Of a stretch of DNA of 64,000 nucleotides, positions 47,781 through 60,794 are shown in pieces. A program made the position numbers and the translations under genes. The notes beneath the pieces are model-generated. The model saw only the letters and a program-made list of their open reading frames with translations. It ran no database searches and was not told where the DNA came from. The stretch comes from Welwitschia mirabilis (taxonomy: Eukaryota > Gnetophyta > Gnetopsida > Welwitschiales). The first letter of the stretch is position 1; every line of letters begins with the position of its first letter. The stretch is from positions 28,418,645 through 28,482,644 of the forward strand of contig JBOZIK010000001.1 of the NCBI GenBank assembly GCA_051453625.1, in the 5' to 3' direction.

Positions 47781-50700
47781 ACAATAATAGGAGATAAGAG
47801 GGGTACTTTGATACAACTAAGAAAGAAGACTATAGAAAAATAACTTCTCAAAGACAAGCCCTTGGTTGCCTTAATAATAATTAACTTTGATCTCCCTTAG
47901 AGTAGAATTCATGCAAGACCAAAATGTAACTTTATTTTGACATTGTTAGAAAAGAAGATAATTACAAAAAAAATTATTTGTTACATATGATGAATCTATG
48001 CTATACATAGATGCCTTACTAAGAAAGTAGCAAATAAATTATTACCAACACATTCATCTTGAATCCTTACTAAGAAATTAGCATCGACACATCTATCTAA
48101 GCGACCTACCTATTAAAGGATAGCCCATATTTTTTCTTTATAACACTTCATTTTAATCTCCTTTCAAGTAGAATTCATATAGATTTAAAACAAATCCTTC
48201 TAATGCACTATAAAAGATTAGTTTTCATCAGTGTTTAATCAGCAAGACCAATCTCAAATCCCTCTTCCCGACTGTGCCTATCAAGCCCTTAATATAACTC
48301 ACAATCGCATTCACACAATTAAGGTGAACCTCATATTTAGAGATAATCACTCACTCTAGAAGAGCTCTTGCAAGTCAAGACTATTCTATTTCTAGCATAC
48401 TTACTTCAAGATGGTAAGAGCACTAGTTCACATATATTTTAGCTATTGTGCATGCCCTGTCAAGTTACCATTTCTTTCTCTAATCAGCCATACTTGTTAT
48501 TACCAAATAGAACCACAAAGATACACTGAACAGAACATCAACTATGCATCTTGTCAAAGTTCTCTTATAGTCATCACTTGTTGCTACCTCCTTAGGAGCT
48601 TTTATTTATTATTTTTAGGGATTGCCTAAGTGGGTTCACTATAAGAATCTCTCATATCCTTCACCCAACCCACCTCATTATTTTATGATTAGGATCAATC
48701 ATTTTGATCATTTTTTGTTGTCTTTTTATAATGGTTTGAACTTATTTAACTTGCTAGTATTAAAGCTAAATTATTTCCAAATTTTTAATTCTTATAAGAA
48801 TCTTATAATGAAGGCCCACTTAGATGGCAAAATGATGCATCTACAAGGATGTACTAGTATGCATGAAATGCATTCTATGTTTTTGTAACATTCTAGTTTT
48901 AATTATCCTAATTAATCATTATTTTTTTAAACATTATTAACTATGATGCACAAAGAAACCTAGGATCAATTCCTATTTAGAGCTTAGTAAAACTTTATAA
49001 GATTTAAAATAATTAAATAATACAATTAGTACTTAACTATAGACCTTTTTTATTTGCATATAATAACAACATTGAAAGTTTACTATATTTTTCACCTTTC
49101 AAAGATATCTTGTATAAAGTAGGATGTTAACTTGTTTTATCACATATAATGTATAAGTTTTAGAATAGTGCCTAACTAATATAATAGAAGATTGCATCTC
49201 CCATTAATAACATTCCAACACAATACCTAGTGACTATCCAAACATGAGTTGATTCTATATTAGGTTTTAAATAATACAAACATGGATAGACTCAACTCTA
49301 TAGGCTTAGATTTCATCTCAATATCTCATTAATAATAGTGATAGACAATACATAAGGTGGATGTATTCTTATAAATGATCCCCCCTTTATTGAAGCATCT
49401 TAGAATGGTACAACATAATCCTTTAATACCAAGGGGTTAAGATATTAAGTTAGAGTAACTCCATACATGGGTAGGATAGGAGAGTAAAGAGTTGTGATTA
49501 AATCTACTTCCAGAAGGGTTTATAAATAAAAAATACAATACAATCCATCTTACTACTGAAATCCAATTATATGATAATAATTATTGATATTATCTTGTTT
49601 TAGTTGAATGAATATATCAAACAAATGCAAGCATATAATTATATGGATATTTAATGAATTATTTACCTAGTAAAAACAAATCTAATCATCACTTGGTTTA
49701 TTTTAAGAAAACGATCATATAGAAGAAAAATAGAGTATACAAGAAATTTTTTAATTTTTAGAAAAAAGTAAAATCATACATTTTCAAAGAATAATAGTGA
49801 AAATAAATTAAAAAACATTTCTTTATTTTTCTACATTATAGTAGTTATTTTTAAAAAAGATAATTAATAAATCTAAGCTCTATTGTAAAAGCATGCTCCA
49901 TTTATGAGACCAAGTAAAATAAAGTTAAGTAATGTATATATTAAAATAAAGTTAAGTAATGTATATATATATATATATATATATAAAATAAAGATAAGTG
50001 ATTGGACTACACATCTTTTAAATTATTAAGTAGACAAACCTAATGTATATGCCTAAAATTAAAGAGTAAGGGCCTAATATTAATTAAATAATATATAAAA
50101 ATAATTTAAAAACAAATTTAAGTTAACTAAAAATCATATAGAGTATTTAAAATAATTTGGTACTTGCATTAAATAATTTTAATAAATTTTCTATAGTTAT
50201 TAAAATTATTTACAAAGTTTCTTAGCTTTTAAAAAGCATTGAGACTAAAATTTTCTAGTTAATCCTTAAAAATGAAAAAAATAAGTTAGACTTACTTTTT
50301 CATTAACTATACTAATCATGTTATCTCTAAGAACTAATTTTATTAAATATTATTTGTATACATGTATTTCATAGGGTTAAACTCTGACTATAAAAACTTT
50401 GTAAATTTTAGAGCTACTAAAATAATGCCTTTACTAAAATGGCTATAATTTTTAATCCGCCTAGCATTTGTAAATAAGCAAATAGTTTTTTCAAAAGATT
50501 ATTTCATCATCTAAAATTTGTACTTTTTTTAATCATCTAAACCATTTTATTAATTTAAAATACTGAGAATGGTTGCTTACTATTTTTTACTTGTAATTTT
50601 TGATTTATTTTTATAAAATAAATTTTAAAATTATTTACTATATAAAAATTAGTATTTTAAAATTTTTAAATTTTTAAAATGATTTAAAACCTACATAAAA

Positions 50701-51460
50701 AAGGTTCATAGGGTTTTATTTAGTATTAATTGAGTTATAGCCTTCTTAAGTTATGCCTCACTTTTGGGAAAAAGTAAAGTTTATCTAAACTAAGAATAAG
50801 AGAATTTATACTAATTTATATAAATAAAAATGAATTTAAATAACTAAAAAGTCATAATAAACTTGGTTTTTAAAGTATATAAAACACAAATATAAATAAT
50901 ATAAACTTAATTTATAATAATATATAATGCATCAAATATCATGAGCTTTAGAATTTTCTAAAAGGAGTGCCTAGCCTAAATAGATTTTGAGGATTAAGAT
51001 CATTTCCCTTATAAAAAATCTAATACAAATTTGATGTAAAATGCATTTAAAATTTAATATAATGAAAAAAAATATAGGTATCCAAAATTATAGTGACCCC
51101 CTTAATCACTTGATTAGAATGTGTATTAGATACCTATAAGTTAACATGTTAAGAGGTCCTTCAACTCTCTTATTTATCCTAGTGTATGCTAATGGATGGC
51201 AAAATATCCATTGGTAACTCAATTAACTAAGCATGTAAATAGATCTATCAAACCTCTCTCTTATCTTAGTATCATCTAATGAAAGCGAAACTACAAATAC
51301 TACATTGATACTATAATCATATGCATAGGCCTAATGTAAGAATGAAGCTAAACTTCTTGTGAAATAAGAACCTACTTGAGGGTAAAAAGGTTAATGATCC
51401 TTGAAAAATATTTATGAAGTACTAAAATCCAAGATACTAGCTTCATGTTAACAAGTTTTA
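47781..51460. other. LINE 3' end and AT-rich DNA, no gene recognised
   Basis: The LINE probably ends near an A run at about 47966-47973, but no target duplication could be fixed. Beyond it no domain is visible. A triplicated AAAATAAAGTTAAGTAA unit with a (TA)n microsatellite lies at about 49914-50002. Confidence 0.4.
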
Positions 51461-51464
51461 AGCT

Positions 51465-51715
51465 CTAGGCTCCAACTCCATAGTGAAGAGGATGAAAGAT
51501 TAAGAAGAAATTTTGGTAGCATAAACTTGCTTGGAGAATACTAGCTTGAGAAGAAATAAGAGGGTTTTATTTATAGATGAATGATATATTAAAAGTCCTT
51601 GATATAATTGATTAAGAAACATGCATATCATTTTGCCATAAGATAAGGAAATCGCATTTAGTTGATAAGATTAATGAAGGATAAGTTGAATAGATTTATT
51701 TAAAAGTAATATAGG
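51465..51715. repeat. Direct repeat, copy 1
   Basis: The segment with AGGATGAAAGATTAAGAAGA and GGTAGCATAAACT recurs at 52205-52440 in the same orientation at roughly 85% identity. No coding content. Confidence 0.7.
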
Positions 51716-52204
51716 CAAATGATAAGATTGATTAAGAACAAGTAGAAGTAACATTGACATATGAATGACTACTGATAAGATTGATCTATCAGAAGTTATA
51801 ATAGCTTGTGTAATAAGTAAAAGTGACATATAAATGATAAAAGAAATCTTATTTATAACTTATGCACCTAATGTGGGTCAATAATTTTTTTTTGCTTTAA
51901 TTAGAAAGATAAATTACATGCATTATTTCTTCATGCTAGTTCCTTGTTTATCCTTTAGCTTAGAGTTAATCCAAAACATAGTTAAAATTCATTAGAAGAA
52001 TAAATGAACTAACTTCAAAATTACCATATAACATAAAAAGAAAAATGATATTTTAAGCATAAATTACTTTTACAAATATCAAAAGGAATAAAATACATGA
52101 TAGAATAAATTTTACTCATTTATTTTTTTTGGTTTATAAATAGATTCAAGATCCAAGATCCTAGCTCTAAGATTTTAAGCTTCAAACTTTAAGTTCTAAC
52201 TTCA

Positions 52205-52440
52205 AATCTTTAAGATCCAATTTTCAACTCCACACTTAAGAGGATGAAAGATTAAGAAGAGATTTTGGTAGCATAAACTCACTTAAAGAATACTAGCTTA
52301 AGAAGAAATAAGAGAAATCTATTTAAATATGATAGTGTATTAAAAGTGCTTGATATAATTAGTTAAGGAATATATATATCATTTTACCCATAAAGTAAGA
52401 AAATCTCTTTTATTTAATAAGATTGATCAATAACAAGTTG
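52205..52440. repeat. Direct repeat, copy 2
   Basis: Partner of 51465-51715, about 740 bp downstream. It ends right before the CACTA-type terminus. Confidence 0.7.
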
Positions 52441-52442
52441 GA

Positions 52443-52789
52443 CACTACTAGAAATATAGGATTTTAAGGCATTTATTTTAATAAATGCCTCAAGTATTGA
52501 GCTTGTTAAGGAATTTATTTTAATAAAGATCTTAAACAAATCTAATCAAACCCTTTTGAAGGTATGTTTTAAACAAATGTCATAAAAGATCTTTTGAATT
52601 TTTTTCCCAAGGCATTTATTAAAAAAATGTATTAATAATAAGGTGAATGTTATAACAAAACTTTAAATGTTTCAAGTTTTTAAAGAATTTATTAAAATAA
52701 AAACCTTAAATAATTAGTTTTTTTAAGGCATATAAAAAATTGCCTTTAAAGATAGCTAAAAAATCAAGTTTTAATTTAGGGAAAAATCA
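52443..52789 (+). mobile_element. CACTA-type transposon terminus with palindromic subterminal repeats
   Basis: Starts CACTACTAGAAATATAGG, like the terminal inverted repeat of plant CACTA (En/Spm) elements (CACTACAAGAAA...). It is followed by about six imperfect units built on AAGGCATTTATT...AATAAATGCCTT, as seen in the subterminal repeats of these elements. The opposite terminus (...TTTCTAGTAGTG) was not found; an LTR begins at 52790, which may have cut the element. Confidence 0.55.
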
Positions 52790-53988
52790 TGTTTTGGTGT
52801 AAATTTATACAATCTATAAGTCTTTAGGAAAAAACACACACCAGTATAGATAGGAGTTAACCCAAATGTCATAGTCTGTTGAAGGCACTAAGCTTTAAGT
52901 TAGAGAATTAATTTCAAAAAGTATTTTAGTATTTTATCTTTTTAATAAATAAAAGTAAACAATAATGCAAATGCAATGCAAGATGAATGATGATGAAATN
53001 NNNNNNNNNNNNNNNNNNNNNNNNNNNNNNNNNNNNNNNNNNNNNNNNNNNNNNNNNNNNNNNNNNNNNNNNNNNNNNNNNNNNNNNNNNNNNNNNNNNN
53101 CTTATTCCCAACAAACATAAACTATAAGATATGTTAAACAGAATATGGAAAATGCAAATATGAAATGGAATAAAGGAAATGGAATGCAAACTAAACTAAT
53201 AAAGTCAACTTTAACAAAGGTTTGTCTTATGATCTAAATAAAGAGATGTCATTAAACTATAATCAACATAAACCATAAGGAAAATTTACATAATACTAGT
53301 AAAAAGAGTATTTGAATTAACCATAAACCTTTACACCCATTTGCAACAAAGTAGCAATACCTCATTAGAGGATACTTAGCTTAACATTAAGGTAAAATTC
53401 TCTTTATAGCTATTGGATGAACCTCTTATCCTTCAATATTCCATAATAAGAATATCCAATACAAAAGATGGAAATGGAATTGAAGGAAAGGAAAGGTATC
53501 TATATTTTTACATTAAACCTCTAGAAGATCAATTCTAAGAGTTAGAGAAGAAACCCTAGCAATTCATATGAGTCACATGATCCCATTAGAAAGATAAGTC
53601 TTTCCATCTATACAAAAATAGATGTCATCCTAACTACTATGAAGATGACAATCGGGATGTCATTCCATGTCAAAAGATAGTTCATTAGCTTTAAGCCTCA
53701 TAATCAACTCCACCGACTCCATCCATGTTAGCAGTGCTATCATCCTGATTATTGTGGGGACAACAGAGGGGATGATAGACCTTTCCATCTTTTAGCTCAA
53801 AGAAAAATCAGTCTTCCATAAGGTTAATCCTTCCTTTTAAGTATCAAGTATTAAAATAAGCCTGATATACCTCCAAATATGCTAAGAATCACATGTTTTT
53901 ATGAATATCCTATTAGCACTTCATAGTCATCAGAATTGCATCCAAACTTATATAAATGTCCTATAAAAGTACTCAAAATATGCCATCA
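52790..53988 (-). repeat. Minus-strand gypsy LTR, copy A
   Basis: On the minus strand it starts TGATGGCATATTTTGAG at 53988 and ends around 52790. It matches the split LTR 57385-57831 plus 60795-61545, and more distantly 26027-27072. It contains paired CTATCATCC / GGATGATAG motifs (53738-53778). Gap of N at 53000-53100. It is preceded by internal sequence resembling the polypurine region of the 61.5-kb LTR, so it is probably a 3' LTR. Confidence 0.72.
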
Positions 53989-56900
53989 GATTTCTATAAA
54001 TTAGCATTGCAACAAATCATTTCTTCGATTTTTTTCTCAACTTTATTCTTCAAACAACTAAACATTGAATGCCCTAAGGACCATATGAAAAAAGGAAGTA
54101 TATTGCTAAAATCACTAAGAACTATGATAGCCTTAATACCTGCATGAAGAGAAGAAATGTGTGCAAGAATCTCTAGTTTTCTTCTTATAACATTTTATCC
54201 TTTTCTTTATTTCTTTTAAGAATATCTTTGCATTAGTGTTTTAAAGTTTTAGTTTTTAATAACATATTTCTTTATTGAATGATATCTGTTGCTGCTTTGT
54301 AAGAAAGATTTCATTATTTTTATTTGTGTTATAGAAAATACAAAACAAAGAAAGCATTGCAAAAATAAAGAATGGCGAGCTAGGAAAAATTTACACACAT
54401 TTATTTTTGGTGTGAAATTTGTTTTAGAGAGGTATTTATTTTACTTCCTAATTTGTAAAAACCTAAAATGTAAAGCATCTTTAGAGGAAAAAGTGGACAA
54501 TCAAATGTCTATTCTAATCAAAAAGTCCTCTTGCAGCGCTTCAATTCTCTTTGAATCATGGTATTTTTCTTTATAATCTATGCAGTGCATTGTTTTCTTT
54601 TTCTTCTTTTTTCATTACTACTAAACATCTCTATTATTCCTAAACATGGTTTTTATATTGACTTTAATATCGTCATCATAATTTTAGAAGCCCTTCCATT
54701 TCTTACATGAAACATGATTTCTTCTATTCATTTTGTTGATTCCTTCCATTTATTATTATAAATCTTAANNNNNNNNNNNNNNNNNNNNNNNNNNNNNNNN
54801 NNNNNNNNNNNNNNNNNNNNNNNNNNNNNNNNNNNNNNNNNNNNNNNNNNNNNNNNNNNNNNNNNNNNNNNNNNNNNNNNNNNNNNNNNNNNNNNNNNNN
54901 NNNNNNNNNNNNNNNNNNNNNNNNNNNNNNNNNNNCAAGTGCAAAGGATATAAATCTTACTTCACATAGTGTCACATTATCTAGAAAGAGTCCAACACTG
55001 ATCTTTATTCCACACTTCTCAAGTAGCTTGATCATTAGTAAGTTTTGACTTCACAGGGGTAGGAAATAACTCAAGACAATTATACACCGCATGCTTGTCT
55101 TGCATTGAGCTCATGTTAAATCTACCTATAGCTATTCTTAGGTATTTATAGTACTGTTATTTTTTTGAATGTACTAATATTATCACTCTAAGAGAATTTT
55201 TTAATCTTCTCTATCACAAAATTTTCTTGAACCTTATTTCTATTAAAGAAAATAATTAAAAATGGCAATAACAACATCATTGATATACTAGAGCAAAACC
55301 ATTAATAAAACAAAAGATAAATTAAGAATAAAAAACCTTGAAAATAAGCATAGAAAAGTGGAAACATTTTTAAGAATTTACATTCTACCCTTTTTTAGAA
55401 ATAATGCTAGAAGATGTAGTTTTATCAGTGTGTCTATGTGCCTACAGTTGATCATTGACAACAATTACATGCATCATTAGATAAGTTCTTCTTTCACAGA
55501 CTCTAATTAACCATATCTCATTATCTACAATGTTGTTAATTCTTACACAATAGGAACTAGTGATAGAATATCTACCACATATTGTTGATGGCCTCCATTA
55601 ACTATCTTTACTTTCAAAACCATCTTAATTTTAAAGTATTACTAATAGTATAGCTAAATAAGGATTTTCTTACCTGGTTCTCATATTAATTTCAAGGGTT
55701 TCACAAGTATGTCATGAGCTTATTATCGACTAATATATAGATTTTGGAACTCATTTATATTTGATACCTACTCCTAATTAGTTCTAAAGTAATAAAAAAA
55801 AAGATCATGCCCAACCTAAATTGAAAATGTAAAAGAAACCCCTCTTTTAAATTGCAGTTGTTATTAATGTATATGGTTTCAGAAAATTCAGATAACATAC
55901 TATAGTATCTAATATAACTATAAGAGAGGTCTGACTATTAGTAAAAGTCATAGGATTGTCATACCTTCTTTCTATTTCTAAAGAACTTAAACATTACTTA
56001 GTATTTTTTGAAATATTCAAATTCCTATAGTAGCACTTAAAAATTATATGATTCTCAGGCAGTGCAATGATATAGTACTTTTATTATTTATGAGAAATAA
56101 GAAAAAACAACATAATAATCATAGTAAAATAGAAAAAAAATTTTCAATAATATTTTTTACAAGTCTATTTTTCATACACGTCTCTATTCTCAACATGGAT
56201 TTCACACATTTGTAGAATAAAACATGGCATCCAAATAAGCAACTCAAGGATGTAGATTGTTATAAGGAATTTAATTAATAAAAGATGTCTTTTTAACATA
56301 TCTTAATCTAGTTTAGTCAAGAATTATCTATGGTAGTTCTAATTGTGATAGCTTACTAGCACCTTTGTAAAACTCATTAGGACCATTTACCTAAAGATTT
56401 TGGAAAGGAATGAGATTTTAATACTACTAAAAAATGTAAATATTAGAAGCAAAAAAGAAAGTATTCAAAGAAAGGAAGGAAGAGTGATCAAAGTTAGGAA
56501 GCGAACAATAGAGTTGTCAAAGAAAGAAGAGGATTTAGGCATAGCCATCTTAGGGACATGCCACAAGTTCCACTTAGTTACATTTGCTTCTAATGGAAAA
56601 AAGGATGAATTATCATTATTTATGTATAAACAACAAAATTCTCACAATGGTCAATGTTTTTCTTAACTATGCTTATGTGATTTTTATTAACATAGATTTG
56701 AGAGTTATCTTTATAATGTGGACTACTTTCTACATAGATACTTCCAACTTTTGCATTTGGATAGAAATTGCCTTATCTTGAAGTCATCCAATTATCTTTA
56801 GAATAGATTATTTAACTTCTTTTCTTCCTTTCTCTTGAAATTTAATCATGAATATATAATGATTTAGAAGAAACATGATCAGCTAAAGAATTCTTCACAC

Positions 56901-57384
56901 TTGTTTCTTTCGCATATGCATTCAAAGATGCATTGTTCAAAAGTTTTACATCATCTTTACATTCTAGTAATTGTGAATGAATCACATCATTTTGTTTAAC
57001 TGTATTGGCATTTGCATTCTTATTGAATCCATTAAGGTGTAAATTCCCTTACTCTGAATATTGCTTCTTTTAGTTTTTACTAGTTTCTTGACCTTCATTC
57101 TATGTTGTAATTGATATGCACTCATATCCTTTATTTCTTGACATTACATCCTTATTTTTTTGCTTAATATTCTATTATGTGTAATCAAATTTACGAAGCT
57201 TACAAATATCCTGTCATCAAATGAAACTTACTTCTAGCTATGATTTTTCTAAGTGCTTTAGTATTAGATAGAAAAAGTAGAAGAAAACTAATAATAATAT
57301 GAATGAAAAAGTATTTAGTCCTCAAATTAATTAGATTATCCAAACATTATTTGAAGAGAATTGGAAGAGTTATCCTTATAAAAA
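53989..57384. other. AT-rich DNA between LTR copies, no gene recognised
   Basis: Presumably eroded internal retroelement sequence. Open frames at 54289-54576 and 56400-56666 (plus strand) have no recognisable domain. Gap of N at 54769-54935. Confidence 0.4.
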
Positions 57385-57831
57385 TGTTGCAGTGTGAGTT
57401 TATACAATATAGAAATCCTTTAATTACCCTGTAAATCATGTATATTGCAGAAAACACAATCTAGTATGGATGGGAGTTCACTCAAATGTCATAATCCAAT
57501 GAAGGCATTAGGCTTAGAGTTAGAGAATTAAGTTTACTAATGTATTTTAGTCCTTTTATCTTTATAAAAAATTAAAATAAATAACTTAAGTAAATGCAAT
57601 GCTTAAGTAGAAATGAGATGAAAGTAAATGGGAATGGAATGCAAATGTAATGGAAATGAAATAGAAATGGAAGTGAAAATAGATCCTACTTAGATCCTAG
57701 TATTTCTATCACAAAGACTACTTCTCTATAACTTATATCAAAGAAAAAGAGTGTTCACTATTTCATAATCATTATAAACTATGAGATCTACACAAGTAAG
57801 ACTTGAAATACAATATGAAAAGAAAGAAATA
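57385..57831 (-). repeat. Minus-strand gypsy LTR, 3' part of the split copy
   Basis: Matches 52790 to about 53150 of copy A (shared ATGTCATAATCCAATGAAGGC, TTAGAGAATTAA, GGAATGGAATGCAAA). It ends in a 100-N gap at 57832-57931, beyond which non-LTR sequence begins. Confidence 0.7.
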
Positions 57832-57931
57832 NNNNNNNNNNNNNNNNNNNNNNNNNNNNNNNNNNNNNNNNNNNNNNNNNNNNNNNNNNNNNNNNNNNNN
57901 NNNNNNNNNNNNNNNNNNNNNNNNNNNNNNN

Positions 57932-58860
57932 GAAAGATGAATTTCAAAGTTTGACTGTCATTTCTTCTTGCGATTGTGATCTCCTCTATGTATTTGTGGT
58001 GCTCCTCATCATTATGCATTCTTCTAGGCGCTTGTCCCTTCAGATCTAATCTGTCATTGCATGTGCTAGTCTCTCGCTATTTTGTTCTATATGTGACATC
58101 GTCCTCCTCTAGCATTTTGGCTTCAGATCACTCTCTGTCGTTCTTGGGTTCTATGCGGGCGTTTCTTTGATCAGTGTTTGTGTGTTTTCTGATCCGCCCC
58201 TGGTTCTCTGTCTACTGTTCTGATGTTGTTGCTCTGTGATTTCCAGCGTTCTCTCTTGCTATCGTTGGTATCCTCTATCCTGCACTGATTCACCCCCTGT
58301 GTTCGTCGTTCTTCATTGATGCGTATCTTTGATGCGCCATCGGCTTCTGCATTTTTGCATTTCCCTTCTGTGTCATCATCTGTTCCTAGCATTCCATTTT
58401 TTTTTTCTTTTTTTTTTTGTGTTGCTCTCTTTTTCTCCTGCATTTCGTTCTACTTTTGCCTGTGTTTTACCTTGCGATTCCTCACTTTGGTCTTGGGCGT
58501 GCCGAATCCTATCTGCGTTGTGGTGCGTTTCCACTGGTCTTTCCACTCTAGATTACGTCTATGCTCTGTGTCACTATTCTGGCATTTCTACAATGTCCCT
58601 TTTTGATCTCTCGTCATTTCTATGCGATGCCTCCCACACCTGTGCCCTGGTCGTCCCCCCTTTGTCTGCATTATTTCTGTGTATTATCTTCTGGCTATTG
58701 TTTGATCTCCTGTGTATCAACCTCTATTCGCTTCTGTATCTGCCTCTCCGTGATTTGGTGTCCTTCGGATTTTTTATCCGTCATTTTTTTGCATCTTTCC
58801 TCATATGATGCCTGTTATTGATTGCACATACCTCTTTCTGCCTTTTCTATTCTTAGATGT
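57932..58860. other. Pyrimidine-rich GC-richer tract
   Basis: About 0.9 kb rich in TCT, CTG and TTTC on the plus strand and markedly higher in GC than the surroundings. Several overlapping open frames in different phases arise from this composition and show no family resemblance. It could be an untranslated or promoter-proximal region, or part of another element's LTR. Confidence 0.5.
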
Positions 58861-59775
58861 CGTTTTTCTATTTATTTGGATTAAAATGCTAGTCATGAAT
58901 TATTTTAGAATCGCCACACTGCATTTTCTCTAGAAATAACTATGGCAGTTTTAATAGTGGCCTCCCTTGATACCTTGAATATTGAGTTTCAAGCCCTCCG
59001 TCCATCTGTCACATACAGACATAACGAAAGCGGATCACCGGCATGCTTTTATACAATGTCCAAATTTTCCAGCATCACTCATCTTCATTATTTCTACTGA
59101 ATCAGAGAGCTGGCGAACTTCTTCCGAGGAAGAAATAAAGAAGCACAGGAAGAAAGAGTTAATTATGCAGAGACAAAAGCAGCAGGGAAGTTCCATTCTA
59201 AAGAAAGAAGCGAATGATAATCAACGTACTTCTACTATGAAGATTGGCATTCAATACACTTACTTCCAATTTTCATATCAGAGATCTGGCACTACCAATT
59301 TCTTTGGGTGGATAATATGCTTATCATGTAAATATGCCATTCTTTGGTGAAATCATTTTTGGCTTTAATTTCAATTGATGTTCAGGATGGTTTTGTCTTT
59401 AGTATGTCAAGTTTGTCTCCGTATGTGTTCTGCAATGTTCAAGCTGAGTATTTGGAAGGTCATACTGCATATTGATTTTGTTGTAGCCGTGCCGCCAATC
59501 CAGAGAAATGGCCATTGAAAATACAATTAATAGATAAACGATGTCTGCAATTAAAAATATATTGGCAAGTAAAGGATGCCTGCAATATTAGCTGAGCTTT
59601 ATCTATCCTCATAAACATATCGGAAATTAAGTCAATTCCAAAATATTAGCCATTTATGGTAAGACTTTCTTTCCTATAAATTATTAAGTTGTGTGGATTG
59701 GTCCATTCAGAACTGGAGCATAGATTTACATTGGATGGTTCCTTCTACAGCTCATATCATACTCTTAATTTGGCT
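58861..59775. other. Non-repeat DNA with a basic open stretch
   Basis: The plus frame to 59350 includes a charged run (SSEEEIKKHRKKELIMQRQK) but has no ATG and no recognised domain. The remainder is non-coding. Confidence 0.35.
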
Positions 59776-60236
59776 TCAAAAGCTTGAGAGAAGGCTTTCC
59801 CTTTCATTCTCGATCACGAAACCGCAAGTGTTGTCTAGAGTATCAGCAAGGGCGCGTTCCATCTGAAACAGGACTCTGTCCTGTCCATCTTCACTAGCGA
59901 GTGCAACGAATATAGATACTACAGTTCCAAGGATAGCAACATGTGCTATCAGCTGCGTCTTGCCCCCAATAGAGACGTCGTGTTTGTCCATGGTGAGTCT
60001 AGATTCTCCATCGACTGCACACCCATTACGCACTTCCTCTAATCTTTAACCAATACACTATCGTGCATGATGGCTGTTTCAGACCTCATAATGGGCACCA
60101 TGAAAGCAGAAGAAGAAGTGCAGTTACAGGGAAGACTGCCGGAAAATGACTGGACCTGATGAGTGATTGCAGTCACAAACGTCTGTGAAAAAGCTTTCGT
60201 TTTCTCATTAGATGAAGTTGCAGGGAGACAGTCCAT
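59776..60236 (-). pseudogene. Unrecognised small gene, probably frameshifted
   Basis: ATG at 60236 opens 65 codons (MDCLPATSSNEKTKAFSQTF ... MRSETAIMHDSVLVKD, stop). One frame over, a coding-like reading continues without a break (LEEVRNGCAVDGESRLTMDK), with an ATG at 59991. It then runs through a probable membrane helix (LIAHVAILGTVVSIFVALAS) and ERALADTLDNTCGFVIENER to TGA at 59776. A single-base shift near 60040 would link the two. The base composition differs from the AT-rich surroundings. I do not recognise the family; it could be two small genes, one broken gene, or an intron-split gene. Confidence 0.4.
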
Positions 60237-60326
60237 TTTGTTGTCCTGGAACTTATTGTATTGACTCCCGTGACTTGAATACTATCATAGAGCACTTTCA
60301 TTTATTAAATAAAAAGTGCAATGCTG

Positions 60327-60334
60327 TGACGTGG
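60327..60334 (-). promoter_or_regulatory. CCACGTCA (ACGT-core) element upstream of the small gene
   Basis: The minus strand CCACGTCA has the ACGT core bound by plant bZIP factors. A TTTATTTAATAAA TATA-like run follows about 20 bp downstream, and the ATG lies about 90 bp downstream. Inference from motif and spacing only. Confidence 0.35.
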
Positions 60335-60794
60335 ACTAGGAACGCCCGCATTGGACCTTAGTAAAACAAATTTCCTTGTAATAAATACTCTCTCAGTTTC
60401 ATAAAATAATTTAGACTCAACTATCCAGAGTTCATAGACAAAGGTTTTCTAGAAAGCATAATAAGCATTTTGACAAGTACATTACTAGAATCTGACAGAA
60501 GAAAGTAATTCTCAAAAAATATACTTATCCATGCAACTACAAATACTTTAATGAAGTTTTGATGTAAAGAATTTGAATTATTCTTTATTTACTTTTTGTG
60601 CATTTCATGATGCACATTCAAGGAACTGCAAAATCATCAAAGAGGCAAAAATCAAATTAGCTTCATGTAGGCTAAAAGACATCATTCTATTTGATTTCAT
60701 ATTTTATAGTTTTAGAACATTTGATAAAACGATGATGTCCTTCTTACTAAATTATGAACATCTTATTAAATAATAAAATAATTAAAAAATTATT
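60335..60794. other. AT-rich spacer
   Basis: No gene recognised. The segment ACTCTCTCAGTTTCATAAAA at 60387-60406 resembles a Stowaway-type end but has no partner. Confidence 0.4.

Noticed and set aside
56400-56666. 88-codon lysine-rich plus-strand frame
   Set aside because: No recognisable domain, AT-rich context between LTRs; likely chance.
58316-58821. Three overlapping plus-strand frames and one basic minus-strand frame
   Set aside because: Frames arise from a pyrimidine-rich tract, overlap in several phases, and show no domain.
60386-60412. Stowaway-like terminus (ACTCTCTCAGTTTCATAAAA)
   Set aside because: Resembles the CTCCCTCCGTT...AAAATAA end of Stowaway MITEs, but no inverted partner was found nearby.
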